The notes under the pieces are model-generated. The model did no database searches. It was not told the DNA's origin and saw nothing but the letters and a program-made list of their open reading frames with translations. A stretch of DNA of 64,000 nucleotides from Helianthus annuus (lineage: Eukaryota; Streptophyta; Magnoliopsida; Asterales; Asteraceae). This document shows, piece by piece, positions 33,683 to 43,395 of this stretch. A program made the position numbers and the translations under genes. Within the stretch, counting starts at the first letter, position 1, and each line of letters opens with the position of its first letter. Where the stretch lies: the NCBI RefSeq assembly GCF_002127325.2, contig NC_035445.2:87135912-87199911 (forward strand). Direction: 5' to 3'.

Positions 33683-34237
33683 TAGTTATGATAGTAGGAG
33701 CCTTCGTAACTTAAGCATGCACCTTTCAATGTTTTACTTTTGAAACGCATCAATTTTTTATTTTTAATTTAAATCAAATTTTGTTAACTCTTTATAAAAT
33801 CATATTCACACACATATATACATGTAGATATTTAAAATCATCTATAATTTAAGATACTATAAACGTTTTAGTTTATCATTAATAAACAAAATCTGAATCC
33901 TGTTATGTTAATTGTTGTTTTATATAAGTAAAAAACCTCATAAATAACTTCTTTTATAATTATAGCACCACCCCTCATTTAATCTCGAAATGCATGAATA
34001 ATAATTTAAGATATGCAAATGTGAACATATATATGGTTCAATCTTTGGTATATCATTTTATAGACAATACGTGTGCGTTAAATTAATTATTTATATATTA
34101 AGTTTCGTTTAATTATCATGAAAAATACCATAAAATAAAAGCAAGAACATAAAAAAAACTACAAGAAATTAAGTACTAAAATTTTCATCTTTATTTGAAC
34201 TTTAAAGTTTAAACCTATCTATAGTGGAACTCACTCA
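33683..34237. other. Intergenic and 3' flank of the GATA gene
   Basis: AT-rich; the part next to 34238 is presumably the 3' untranslated region of the GATA gene. Nothing else recognised. Confidence 0.5.
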
Positions 34238-35824
34238 TCAAGGGTGAGGGATGAAATAGTAATTATTGGCATTGGGCATTTGTAACATAACATCTTGATG
34301 ATTCACAAATGGTTGTTGATGGTGCATTGTTTTTTGCATTTTCTGCCTTCGTAACTCAAGCACCTTTCGATGTGAATTGGAGTGTTTGGCAAGAACAAAT
34401 GTGGGGCTTGCAGCTGGTCTATACTCAGGCACGAGCCGGCCCGACTTGTATCGCACCCCACAAGCATTACACAGCGTTCGTGGGCCCATGGGTCCAGTTC
34501 GCCATTGAGGTGTCTTGTTAGTGGCGCAATGAAGACACTTTCGCCCTTCTTCATTCTTTGACTGAATGTTTATTTTCTTCGGTTCAGTTGAATTATTCGA
34601 GGCTATATCCGGTCTAGAATTTGTTGATCCCATAACCGGAAGCCGAGACGCCCAATTGTGAGATGTGACACGCGAACGTTTGGTCCGGGCCTTACCCGGG
34701 ATGGTCATGTCATAGTTGAATAACGAGTTGTTGGTTCGGTTGATAGACGACCGAGATTTACACGGGTACATTTCGGGTTGTTCGGGTCGGGCTTCGACTC
34801 CGGATAGTAACTGATGCTTTTGCACATCCTCATTGGAGTAAGATTCTTCAACAAAATTCGATAACCACTCGAATTCAGCCAAATCATCGTACTATCAAAC
34901 AAATATTGCAAATTAATTACTTAATTCAAATTAATTAATCATTTATAACAAAACAAATATTGCAAATTAATTACTTAATTCAAATTAATTAATCATATAT
35001 AACAAAATAAATGATAAACATATCCAAAAGACGAAATTAATTAAATTATTAACTTTTTTTTTGTGAATTTACAACTTTAAAATTAACAGAAAATAAAAGA
35101 AGATCCGTTATCATAATCATTACCAAACAAATGAGTATAACCTAAATACCATTTTGTAAGTAAACCGTCGGTGGAGTGGATTACTAACGAAGAATCTGTC
35201 GGTGATAACGATACTCATTTATTTAGTAGTGATAGTATATATGTATGATGTATCAAATATTTGGTGCAAGTTTTGTGTTACAAAATTCTGAATTAAATCT
35301 TATGATGACACACACATACATCACATATAAATACATACATACATATATCATACCGTATCATATGGGTTAGGTTCAAGAGTGAATACTAGTATATTTGTGA
35401 ACTGAGCCGACTAATCCTTGCCATAAACGTTTGTAAATCAATGGTCAGGATTTGTTCACTCAGTTCGCAAATATACTATTGTTCACTCTACAACCTCACC
35501 CTCATGATATCATATATGATATATATACATATACATATATATAACAAGTAACAGCAATAACTAATGAATTACCGGAGTGCATAGGTTAGAGAACTGATTG
35601 TCAACAAAACTCCGGCAACCATCATCTCCGGCGAGGCTAGGTTCTCCGGTGCCACACTGTGAGGAAGAGTTGCAGCTGTCAACAGCGGCAGAGGAATCCT
35701 CCGTCGCTAAGTCGTCGGTGGGGATATCTAGAAGGTCATCAACGATGAAATGGTCGGTTTTTTCGGACGTAAATCGTTGATTATTAGCATGATAATATGG
35801 TGAAGATGCTTGAAAAAACTCCAT
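34238..35824 (-). CDS. GATA-type zinc finger transcription factor, two exons
   Basis: Exon 1 is 35824-35573 (84 codons) and exon 2 is 34891-34238; the 681-bp intron has GT at 35572-35571 and AG at 34893-34892, phase 0. The joined frame encodes 301 residues. The intron position, just before [17 protein letters not shown], and the N-terminal acidic [11 protein letters not shown] motif are typical of plant subfamily I GATA factors such as those related to Arabidopsis GATA9/GATA12. The DNA-binding finger is C-X2-C-X18-C-X2-C (Cys203, 206, 225, 228) with LCNACG and a basic tail, which binds WGATAR sites in nuclear DNA. A basic KARTKRSR stretch lies upstream. All key residues are present. The intron holds a MITE. 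Exact target genes cannot be read from sequence. Confidence 0.93.
34892..35572 (-). other. Intron of the GATA gene
   Basis: Donor GTAATT and acceptor TTGATAG are normal. Next to the acceptor is a direct duplication of about 55 bp (34896-34945 and 34951-35000) containing AATATTGCAAATTAATTACT. Further up are a MITE (35369-35496) and an AT dinucleotide-rich stretch (35507-35542). Confidence 0.85.
35369..35496. mobile_element. Small foldback MITE in the GATA intron
   Basis: About 128 bp with ~38-bp inverted ends: AGGTTCAAGAGTGAA on the left matches the complement AGGTTGTAGAGTGAA on the right, followed on both sides by TAGTATATTTG(T/C)GAACTGAG. No clear target duplication. Confidence 0.75.
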
Positions 35825-36224
35825 AGGAAATTGTTGATAATTTTACGTAGAGAAAATGTGTGTGTGTATGTATGTTTGTGTGTGTGAAAATGAGAGAATT
35901 TATTATGGTTGGAATGGTATGGGGTAGGGATGGTGGGGGTGGTGATGTTGTTTGACCAGTTTTGGTCTAGAATATCGGTTAGGGTGGTAACTTAGGTTTG
36001 ATATCTTCTTAAATAAATAAAACCGGTCGAGTTACTGAATTAGGGTTTAGGAGTAAACCGGTCAAACGAGAAAAGTCGGTTTGGTTTACCTGATTTGACG
36101 GTTAAGTCAAACTCTTTTGTTTTGTTTTTTAACGTAGGAAAATGAGATTTAATCCCTTGTGTTGGGGAATGCAAAATATGAACGTAGTGTGTATTGAAAT
36201 TTGAAAGTATGAATATATGGATAC
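35825..36224 (-). promoter_or_regulatory. Upstream region of the GATA gene
   Basis: Directly before the start codon is a CA-repeat on the gene strand (35858-35888) that is likely part of the leader. No convincing TATA box was found. The region ends at a foldback element. Confidence 0.45.
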
Positions 36225-36545
36225 AGGATAGTTTACAATCTAGAAGTGTGGAAAGTGTATTATAACACTATATATAACATTATATAACATCATGTAAACA
36301 CTGTATAACACTATGTAACACCATCTAACACTATGTAACACTATATAACAAATATAACACTGTATTTTGTCTGATAGCATGTCTATGATAGATGTATAGT
36401 ATTATATTTGTTATATAGTATTATATAGTGTTACATAGTATTATACGGTTTTATATGATGTTACATAGTGTTATACGGTGTTTGTATGGTATTATATAGT
36501 GTTATAATACACTTCTCACACTTCTGGATTAATGTACAGGATCCC
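36225..36545. mobile_element. Foldback MITE made of AACACTATGTAACACTATATAAC-type repeats
   Basis: The arms are inverted: AGAAGTGTG(G/A)(A/G)AAGTGTATTATA begins both, and each arm is an irregular array of ACACTAT and ATATAAC words. The centre is at about 36385. It lies roughly 400-700 bp upstream of the GATA start codon. Target duplication not resolved. Confidence 0.7.
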
Positions 36546-36907
36546 TACCCTGAATATAGGAGTTCTTTAAAAGCTACATTAGGTAAAAAAGATAGTGTTG
36601 TAGTATGTTTTTGAAATGAGATTAGTTCATGATTTGTGTAACTAAAAAGTTGTATTATTTTGCTAATTATTAGGCTGGAGGGTGTGGTTGAAACCCTGTA
36701 GGGGCTTTATTAGACCGAGGGGTATGGGGCTCGTCCCTGTTCTGGCGCCCTCAAAGTGGGTCGTCCCACATCGGCCCCTTATGGCCCGTCGCGACTTCAA
36801 CGGCCTCTCCCCGACGATGGAGACGAGCCGGATGATGGTGGGCCCCTTCAATCATGCCGTTACAAACGACTACTTTAAAAAAAAACAAATTCATTTAATT
36901 TAAAACC

Positions 36908-36916
36908 TATATAAAT
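36908..36916 (+). promoter_or_regulatory. Probable TATA box of the transposase gene
   Basis: CTATATAAATA lies about 185 bp before the transposase start codon, in a suitable position for a plant promoter with a long leader. Confidence 0.6.
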
Positions 36917-37093
36917 ACTCACACCATTTAACCATTTTTACACAAAAATTCACTCACTTTCTCCAAACAACTCTCTTTACACACCATTTTTATACAAAAA
37001 TTCACCCATATTCTCACATGATCTTCTCTAAAAAATACACCATGTCATCTTCCTCTTCATCGAAATTCACCCATCTTCTCTAAAAAATACACC

Positions 37094-38480
37094 ATGTCAT
37101 CTTCCTCTTCATCGGGTTCCACGGACACCATGGATGCCGTAAAATATTTTATAAACAATGTGGTAGAGGCGACACAACTAATTTTGGAAGAAGAAGAGGA
37201 GGAGGAGGTTTCGTCACAACCACGAAACAGGAATCCACACATCGACCGAGACCGAGAGAGTTAGTTATATTTTTATTCTTATATTTTTGTTTTTATGTTT
37301 TTAGTCTTATATTTTTATTTTTATGTTTTTAGGCTTATTTTTTTAATTATAAGTTGTATATATGTTTTTTTTATCTTGTAGGTGCTAACCAAAGATTATT
37401 CGCCGATTACTTTGCTGACGAGCCGTTGTACTCGGAGGCTATTTTTAGACGCCGTTTCAGAATGAGTCGTCGACTTTTCTTACGTATTGCCGACGATTTA
37501 GCTGCTTATCACCCGTTTTTTACCTTGCGACCCGATGCTAGAGGCAAAATGCGCTTCACCACCTTACAGAAATGCACTGCAGTGATTCGTCAACTAGCTT
37601 ATGGGACGGCAGCCGATGCTTGGGACGAATACTTAAAGATGTCCGAAAGAACTGCTAGAGAATGTTTATACAAGTTTTGCAAATTTTTGGTGAGACTCTA
37701 CAGCCAAAAATATTTGCGAAAACCGAATTACAATGACGTCCAAAATTTGTATCAACACCACCAAGAAAGGCACGGTTTTCCAGGCATGCTCGGGAGCATT
37801 GATTGCATGCATTGGCCATGGCGGAATTGTCCTACCGCTTGGCGAGGAATGTATACGCGAGGCGATCAGGGACATCCAACAATAATTCTAGAAGTTGTTG
37901 CGTCTCAAGACCTATGGATTTGGCATGCTTTCTTTAGGATTCCTGGTTCGAATAACGACATCAAAGTTCTATAAAATTTTGAGGTTTTTGACGATGTTAT
38001 AAAAGGGATCGGTCCTTATACGAGGTTTACGGTTTCGGGAGTGGAGTACAGACGCGGGTATTATCTTGCCGATGGAATATACCCACAATACTCTACAACT
38101 GTTAAAACGGTTAGGCATCCTCCAGATGAAAAAAGAAAGAAATTTGTCAAGTTTCAAGAATCGGCTAGAAAAGATATTGAACGGTGTTTTGGGTTCTCCA
38201 ACAAAGATGGCATATTATTCAAAACCCAGTACACGCTTTTACACCCAAAACGTTGCGATACTGTATGTATGCTTGTATTCTGCTGCATAATATGATCCTC
38301 GAAGACGAAGGACATGCAATTTGTGAGTATGACGAGAATGCAGTGGAGCAGAATAATGTTCCGGTTAGCGGAGAACAACAAGATTTAAACAGGTTCTCGT
38401 TACATAATGATTTCACACATGCCAATCTTCAATCGGACTTGATCGATCACATTTGGAGTCTCGGAGAAAACAACGCGTAG
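37094..38480 (+). pseudogene. PIF/Harbinger transposase (DDE), broken
   Basis: Exon 1 is 37094-37259 and exon 2 starts at 37382; the intron has GT...AG ends, and joining restores frame across RE|SANQRLFADYF. The start region is duplicated: a 40-bp block with ATG occurs at 37023 and again at 37075, and only the second leads into the frame. Catalytic residues are visible: Asp196 (GSIDCMHW), Asp248 (GSNNDI), Glu322 (DIERCFG). A TAA at codon 253 (37972-37974) and a one-base loss near 38190 break it. After the shift the frame continues (ILLHNMILEDEG) to a stop at 38480. The family cuts and pastes DNA at TTA/TAA in the nucleus. Related domesticated host proteins exist, but the intact element ends argue for a transposon copy. 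Confidence 0.93.
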
Positions 38481-39100
38481 TTTTTTTATTTATTTATAAC
38501 TTTAGGCTTTTTTTAATGTAACTTTAGGTTTTCTTTAATGTAATTTTAGGTTTTGTTTTAATGTTACTTTAGTTTTTTTTTTAATGTAGCTTTAGAATTT
38601 TTATTTAAATGTAACTTTAGGTTTTTATTTAAATGTAACTTTTTTATTTTTATTTACTTTGTTTTAATTAATATGGCAAAAAAATAATAATAATGAAAAA
38701 ATGGGGAAGGACCATTCACCACACCCTTGGATATTCCCCAAGGGGATGGTCCTCCACCTATGCGGCGCCTATGTGGCGGATAGTCCCTTTGGGGACTATC
38801 CTCACCATACCCCATGGTCTTAGGCCATGTCAGTGCCACCTAGGATCCACCTATGAAATGGAGCCCCTTTTAATTTGCATAGTGTGGATGGAGCCCCCTA
38901 TTAAACAAAATTTAAAAAAAAAAGATTTCATTGGTTTAAATCAAGTGGGCCCCTCCTATAGCGCCCCTTCCCCATCGTTACTATGATGGAGCCCCTCCTA
39001 TAGCGCCCCCCTTTAAATCCGAGGGTGTGGAGGTATAGCGCATCGGGACGCTATAGATGATGAGTTGGCGGGGGTGGCGCCCCCACACCCTCCAGCCTTA

Positions 39101-39270
39101 GTATATATATTTAACGAGAGTTCGGTTCAGATTAGAACCATAACTAGTATTAAGCACCCCCGCGTTGCGGAGGGGGCGAACTCCAATGCCACACTACTAT
39201 CAGCGACCACAACACTGAAGTTGTGGCTTATTAATGTGAAAAAATTAAACTGAAACGTAAAACATATAAA
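39101..39270. other. Intergenic
   Basis: Short region with an AGAGTTCGGTTCAGA word also found at 40859 in variant form; no gene. Confidence 0.4.
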
Positions 39271-40740
39271 AGAATAACTAAGTCGATCTATGACCCGTGC
39301 GTTAGGATTAACTTGGCAAACGAGAAAAATTGACGATGTAAAAACGTTTACCCACAAACGCATGTTGCGTCGTGTTAACTCGCAAAATTTAGAATGGAAC
39401 GGAAAACGAAAATTTTGCGAAAAATGAAAAGTATAGAGGACCAAAGTTGAAAATAAAAAAGTTGTGAGGTTAAATTGCAAAGATGAAAAGTTTACAGGTT
39501 AAAAGTAAAAAAATCAAATAATTTTGGGTTAATTGGTTAAAAGTAAAGATGAAAAGTTATGTGGTTAAAAATAAAAAAATCAAACAGCTTTGGGTTAAAA
39601 GTAAAGAATTAAATAGTTTTGGGTTAAAAGTAAAAAATTCAAAGTTTTTTTGAAAAACACCCAAAGCATAAGGTACAAAATCTTTATGCCTAAACATGTT
39701 AGAAAATTATAGTAACTAGAATAGAATAGAATTGAATTGAGACCCGCCGCAATGCGGCGGGAATTCTTTAGTTATAACTAAGTCGATCTAGGACCCACAC
39801 GTTATGTTAAACTTGTCAAACGGGAAAAAATAGACAATGTAAAAACGTTCACCTACACACGCACGTTGCGTCGTGTTAACTCACAAAATTTAGAACGAAA
39901 CGTAAAAACGTTAAACCAAAGATGCACGTTGCGATGTGTTAAGTCACAAAATTTAGAACCAAGCATAAAACGAAAAATTTGCGGAAAATGAAAACTATAA
40001 AGGACCAAAGTTGAAATTAAAAAAAATTGCGAGAATAGATTGTAAAAGATAAAAAGTTTTAGGTTAAAAGTAAAAAACAAATAATTTTGTGTTAAAAGTA
40101 ATTTATGAAAAACTTTTTGGTAAAAAGTAAAAAAATCATTTTTTTTGGAAAACTTCCAAAGCCAAGGTCAGGACAACCGTATGCATAACCATTTTTTCTT
40201 TAGAAAACCCCCCAAAGCACACCCCGCGTTGCGACGGTGCGTAAAATGGTGTCAAATAGTACTAATGTCACAAATCCGTCATCGACCACCAACACTGACT
40301 CGACCTAGGATCTGCGTGTTGCGACGCACCTGTCAAACATGAGAAAATAGAGGTAAAAAACGTTGAACCACACATGCACGTTGCGCCGTGCTAACTTGCA
40401 AAATTTGTAACAAAACATAAAAAAGTTGAACCACACTCGTACGTTTCGTTGTATTAAGTCGAAAAATTTAGAACTATTCGTAAAACGGAAATTTGCCAAA
40501 GATGAAAGGTATAAGTGACTGTGAAGTTAAATTGCAAATAATGAAAAGTTTTGGTTTGAAGTTAAAAAAACAAATCATGTAAGGTTAAAATTGCAAAAAC
40601 TAAAAACCTTTAGGTTAAAATTAAAAAATCAAGTTTAGTTTTGGGTTAAAGTTAAAAATACAAATTATATAGGGTTAAAATTATAAAAGCTAAAAACCTT
40701 TGGGTTAAAAGTAAAAAATCAAGTTTTTTTTTTTTTTAAA
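39271..40740. repeat. Diverged tandem repeats of about 505 bp, three units
   Basis: Units start near 39271, 39776 and 40284. Each begins with TAACTAAGTCGATCTA or a relative and contains the ordered blocks GTAAAAACGTT, GCACGTTGCG(T/C)CGTG, CAAAATTTAGAAC and GGTTAAA..AAAAAAT. It is AT-rich and non-coding, with CCCGCGTTGCGG-like palindromes at 39158 and 39742. Confidence 0.75.
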
Positions 40741-41424
40741 AAAAACTCTCAAAACACAAGGTACAAGTGGTTATACATAAAAAACTTGCTTATTTATATA
40801 TGGGATAATATATATATTTTTTTGGGACTAATTTTGTTAATTATTACTGTATGTTTAAAGAGAGTTCGGTTCAACTAGGAAACTTTTAGTAATAAATTAA
40901 ATAAATAATCAAATAGTGTTGATATAAAACTTTTTATTAGGTAAATATAATTTAGTAAGAGTTTAGGAGTATATAATATCTCAAATTTATGAAAAATAAG
41001 ACATTTATGATTTTATTTATCGTACCTGGGTGGAGATACAATAGGAAGTTTATTTTGCTAGGAAGGCTAGGAAGTAATCTTGACCATCAATTTGATTAAT
41101 CAATGGTTGAGATTAAATGGGTGAAATTGAACAAGAAAAAAGAGGCGCGTGAGTTAGTTTGAGGGTATTCTAGCCCATTCAAGTCAATAATTTCTCTCTC
41201 CTCTAAATCCCCATCGTTTTTTAAACGTTAATAACTTTTTCATACGACAATATTTTTTTTATAAAAATTACACCATAAAAACGAGCGTTTTTTATCTTTA
41301 AAACGAGCACACTATTGCTATACTTTTGAAAAAAAAATTTCGAAAACCCAGATGCGTAAAACGCAATGGATAAAACAACACACTATAACCCAGGTTATAA
41401 AACGCAATCAAGTTTCATATGGTC
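40741..41424. other. AT-rich intergenic, possibly part of a Helitron-like repeat
   Basis: No gene. The phrases AGAGTTCGGTTCAACTAGG (40861) and GATTAATCAATGGTTGAGATTA (near 41094) remind me of plant Helitron-type repeats, but neither a 5' TC nor a 3' hairpin plus CTRR end could be confirmed. Confidence 0.3.
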
Positions 41425-42458
41425 GTGATTATGTTTTAACATGGTCATGCCTATATTCTAACATGATCATGTTTATGTTTTAGCATGATCATGTTATCTG
41501 CACTCAAATTATGAAGAAAACGTACCTAAAACGCAATGGGTTTCACATGGTCATGTTTCTCTTTTAACATGGTCATGCCTTAGCTTTAACATGGTCATGT
41601 TTTTGTTTTAACATGGCCATGCCTTTGTTTTAACATGGTCATGCCTCTGTTCCAACATCCAAAATCAAGGTTCTAAAACGCAATAGGTTTTAACATGGTC
41701 ATGTTTATATTTTAACATGGTCATGTTTATATTTTAACATGGTCATGTCTTTGTTCCAACATGATCATGCTTCCCTTTTAACATGATCATGTCTTTTGAT
41801 GTTATTTTACACTCCAGTTCTAAAACGCAATGAAACCCAAAATCAATATTTTGCACTACATATTCTAAAAAGCAATGAAGTTTTAACATGGTCATGTTCA
41901 TGTTTTAACATGGTCATGCTTTTGTTCCAACATGACCATGCTTCTATTTTGGCATGATCATGTTCTTTGCACCCCCAAATTGTAAAACGCAATGAAACCA
42001 AAATTCAATATTTTGCACAATGGAGTTTTAACATGACCATGTTTAAGTTTTAACATGGCTTCAGTTCCAACATGACCATGCTTCTATTTTAGCATGATCA
42101 TATTCTTTGCTTGTAGGGGGAGGGGGGATATTCCACAGTCCTCCCAACCGCCGAGGTGATCCCACCTCGCAGACCGCCACCCAGCAAGCCTGAGTCTGGG
42201 GGTAAATCCGCTACCGTAGGGGCATTGGGAATGAGCAAGACTCGAACCCGCCACCTCCGGGTTAGAATGCGGGCTGGTGGCCATTGGGCTGACACCCAAT
42301 GGTTGTATTCTTTGCTTGTAAAACGCAATGAAACCAAAAATCAATATTTTGCACTCTGGTTCTAAAAAGCAATGAAGTTTTAACATAGCCATGTTTATGT
42401 TTTAACATGGTCATGCTTTTCTTCCAACATGACCATGCTTCTGTTTTGGCATGATCAT
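41425..42458. repeat. Minisatellite of near-palindromic AACATGGTCATG units
   Basis: I count 24 copies of CATG(G/A)(T/C)CATG, most in the context TTTTAACATGGTCATG, spaced about 22 bp with variable filler and interrupted by blocks containing AAAACGCAATG. The array is interrupted by a SINE (42116-42305) and cut on the right by a copia LTR. Confidence 0.85.
42116..42305 (-). mobile_element. tRNA-derived SINE, 190 bp
   Basis: Flanked by a perfect 15-bp duplication TATTCTTTGCTTGTA (42101-42115, 42306-42320), which indicates target-primed insertion. On the minus strand it has an RNA polymerase III A-box-like TCAGCCCAATGG (42281-42292) and a B box GGTTCGAGTC (42239-42248), 32 bp apart, as in tRNA-derived SINEs. 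It ends in a C/T-rich run instead of poly(A). Its source tRNA is not identified. Confidence 0.88.
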
Positions 42459-43198
42459 TGTTGGGATTGAACCCTATCAGAGGAACAGATAATTAAAGCC
42501 AAAACTGGATCAGAACAGTGGATTATGAATAAGCAGATGCTGATACACAAATCTCTCCCCTTGAAAGTGATTACAACTACTGATGACCTCCTATCTGCTG
42601 ATCTTACCAAACTGCTGACTCATAACTGCTGCTCAACTAAAGATCTGATGGAAGACTAAAGTCCTGCTGATTCAATCTACTGCCTTGAGTCAAGCACTGC
42701 TGATCCGGACAAGTGCTGCTGGGTTCACAGCAGTAGAAGATTGCAGCAGCTGTTCTAAAGTCTGTTTTGTAATAGAATGTATTAGCAGTAGTTAACACAA
42801 GCAGTGTCTGTATAGATCAGAGATTAGAGTTTGTTAGGAGGTTAGATGTCACTTTCATGGTGACGTCAGCAAAGATGCTCAGTAGTTTGCAAGTGCCTAT
42901 AAATTGTTCAGTACTTTGTACTGTTCTATTAGCTCTTTACATCATTCGTCTTCTTTGCACGAACAAACTACTGAACTCGGGCTGAGGGGGAGTTTGCATT
43001 CATACATTTATCTTTGTAATCGTTGATGAAATTAAATTCAATCGTTCGGTTCATTGTGTAAAAGATGTTTGATTAAAGTATTACTCTCAGTTGATTGTAT
43101 GCAAAGTTTGTTTTCATTTTAATTCCGCTGCACAACTCATCCATTTTCATCTTAACTTCAAACACAAAATACAATCAAAAGGAAACTCAGATCCAACA
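42459..43198 (+). repeat. copia-type 5' LTR, 740 bp
   Basis: Starts TGTTGGGATTG, ends GATCCAACA, and is followed by a primer site. Contains TATAAAT at 42898-42904 and, 30 bp upstream, TGACGTCA (42861-42868), a bZIP-type (as-1/CRE-like) motif that may drive transcription. The matching 3' LTR is not in the window. Confidence 0.85.
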
Positions 43199-43200
43199 AT

Positions 43201-43212
43201 TGGTATCAGAGC
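43201..43212 (+). promoter_or_regulatory. Primer binding site, initiator tRNA-Met type
   Basis: TGGTATCAGAGC two bases after the LTR end. Confidence 0.9.
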
Positions 43213-43361
43213 TTGGACAGTCAAATTTGATTTAACAATCATTTTGACGTAAATAGTTCAACTCAAAACAGTTGATACTGATCGTTTGTTCGTCGTTGAA
43301 AAACAGAGTAAGGATTAATCACCATTAAAGTTGATTTCTCAGTACCTGTAAAACAACAAGA

Positions 43362-43395
43362 ATGACGTCACAATCTCAGGACGATAAAAACAACA
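43362..43395 (+). pseudogene. First codons of a copia gag, cut by an insertion
   Basis: ATG at 43362 opens a frame MTSQSQDDKNN, which resembles the start of copia Gag proteins. It is interrupted after 11 codons by the LTR of gypsy element A; the rest presumably lies beyond the right edge of the window. Confidence 0.6.

Larger units (their letters stand above)
36673..39097 (+). mobile_element. PIF/Harbinger element, 2.4 kb, ends intact
   Basis: Perfect 15-bp terminal inverted repeats GGCTGGAGGGTGTGG and 3-bp duplications TTA (36670-36672, 39098-39100). It encodes a two-exon transposase, now broken. No second, Myb-like frame, which autonomous PIF/Harbinger elements carry, is visible. The 3' part (38690-39090) contains several strong stem-loops, including a 10-bp stem with a TTTG loop near 38776-38799. 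Confidence 0.93.

Noticed and set aside
37354..37974. A domesticated ALP1/HARBI1-like host gene
   Set aside because: Intact TIRs and TTA duplications enclose it and the frame has a stop and a frameshift, so it is an ordinary decayed transposase.
42239..42292. A tRNA gene
   Set aside because: A and B boxes are present, but the sequence does not fold as a cloverleaf and is bounded by a 15-bp TSD; it is a SINE.
40861..42458. A complete Helitron
   Set aside because: Some phrases look Helitron-like, but neither 5' TC nor 3' hairpin plus CTRR could be placed and the right side is cut by an LTR.
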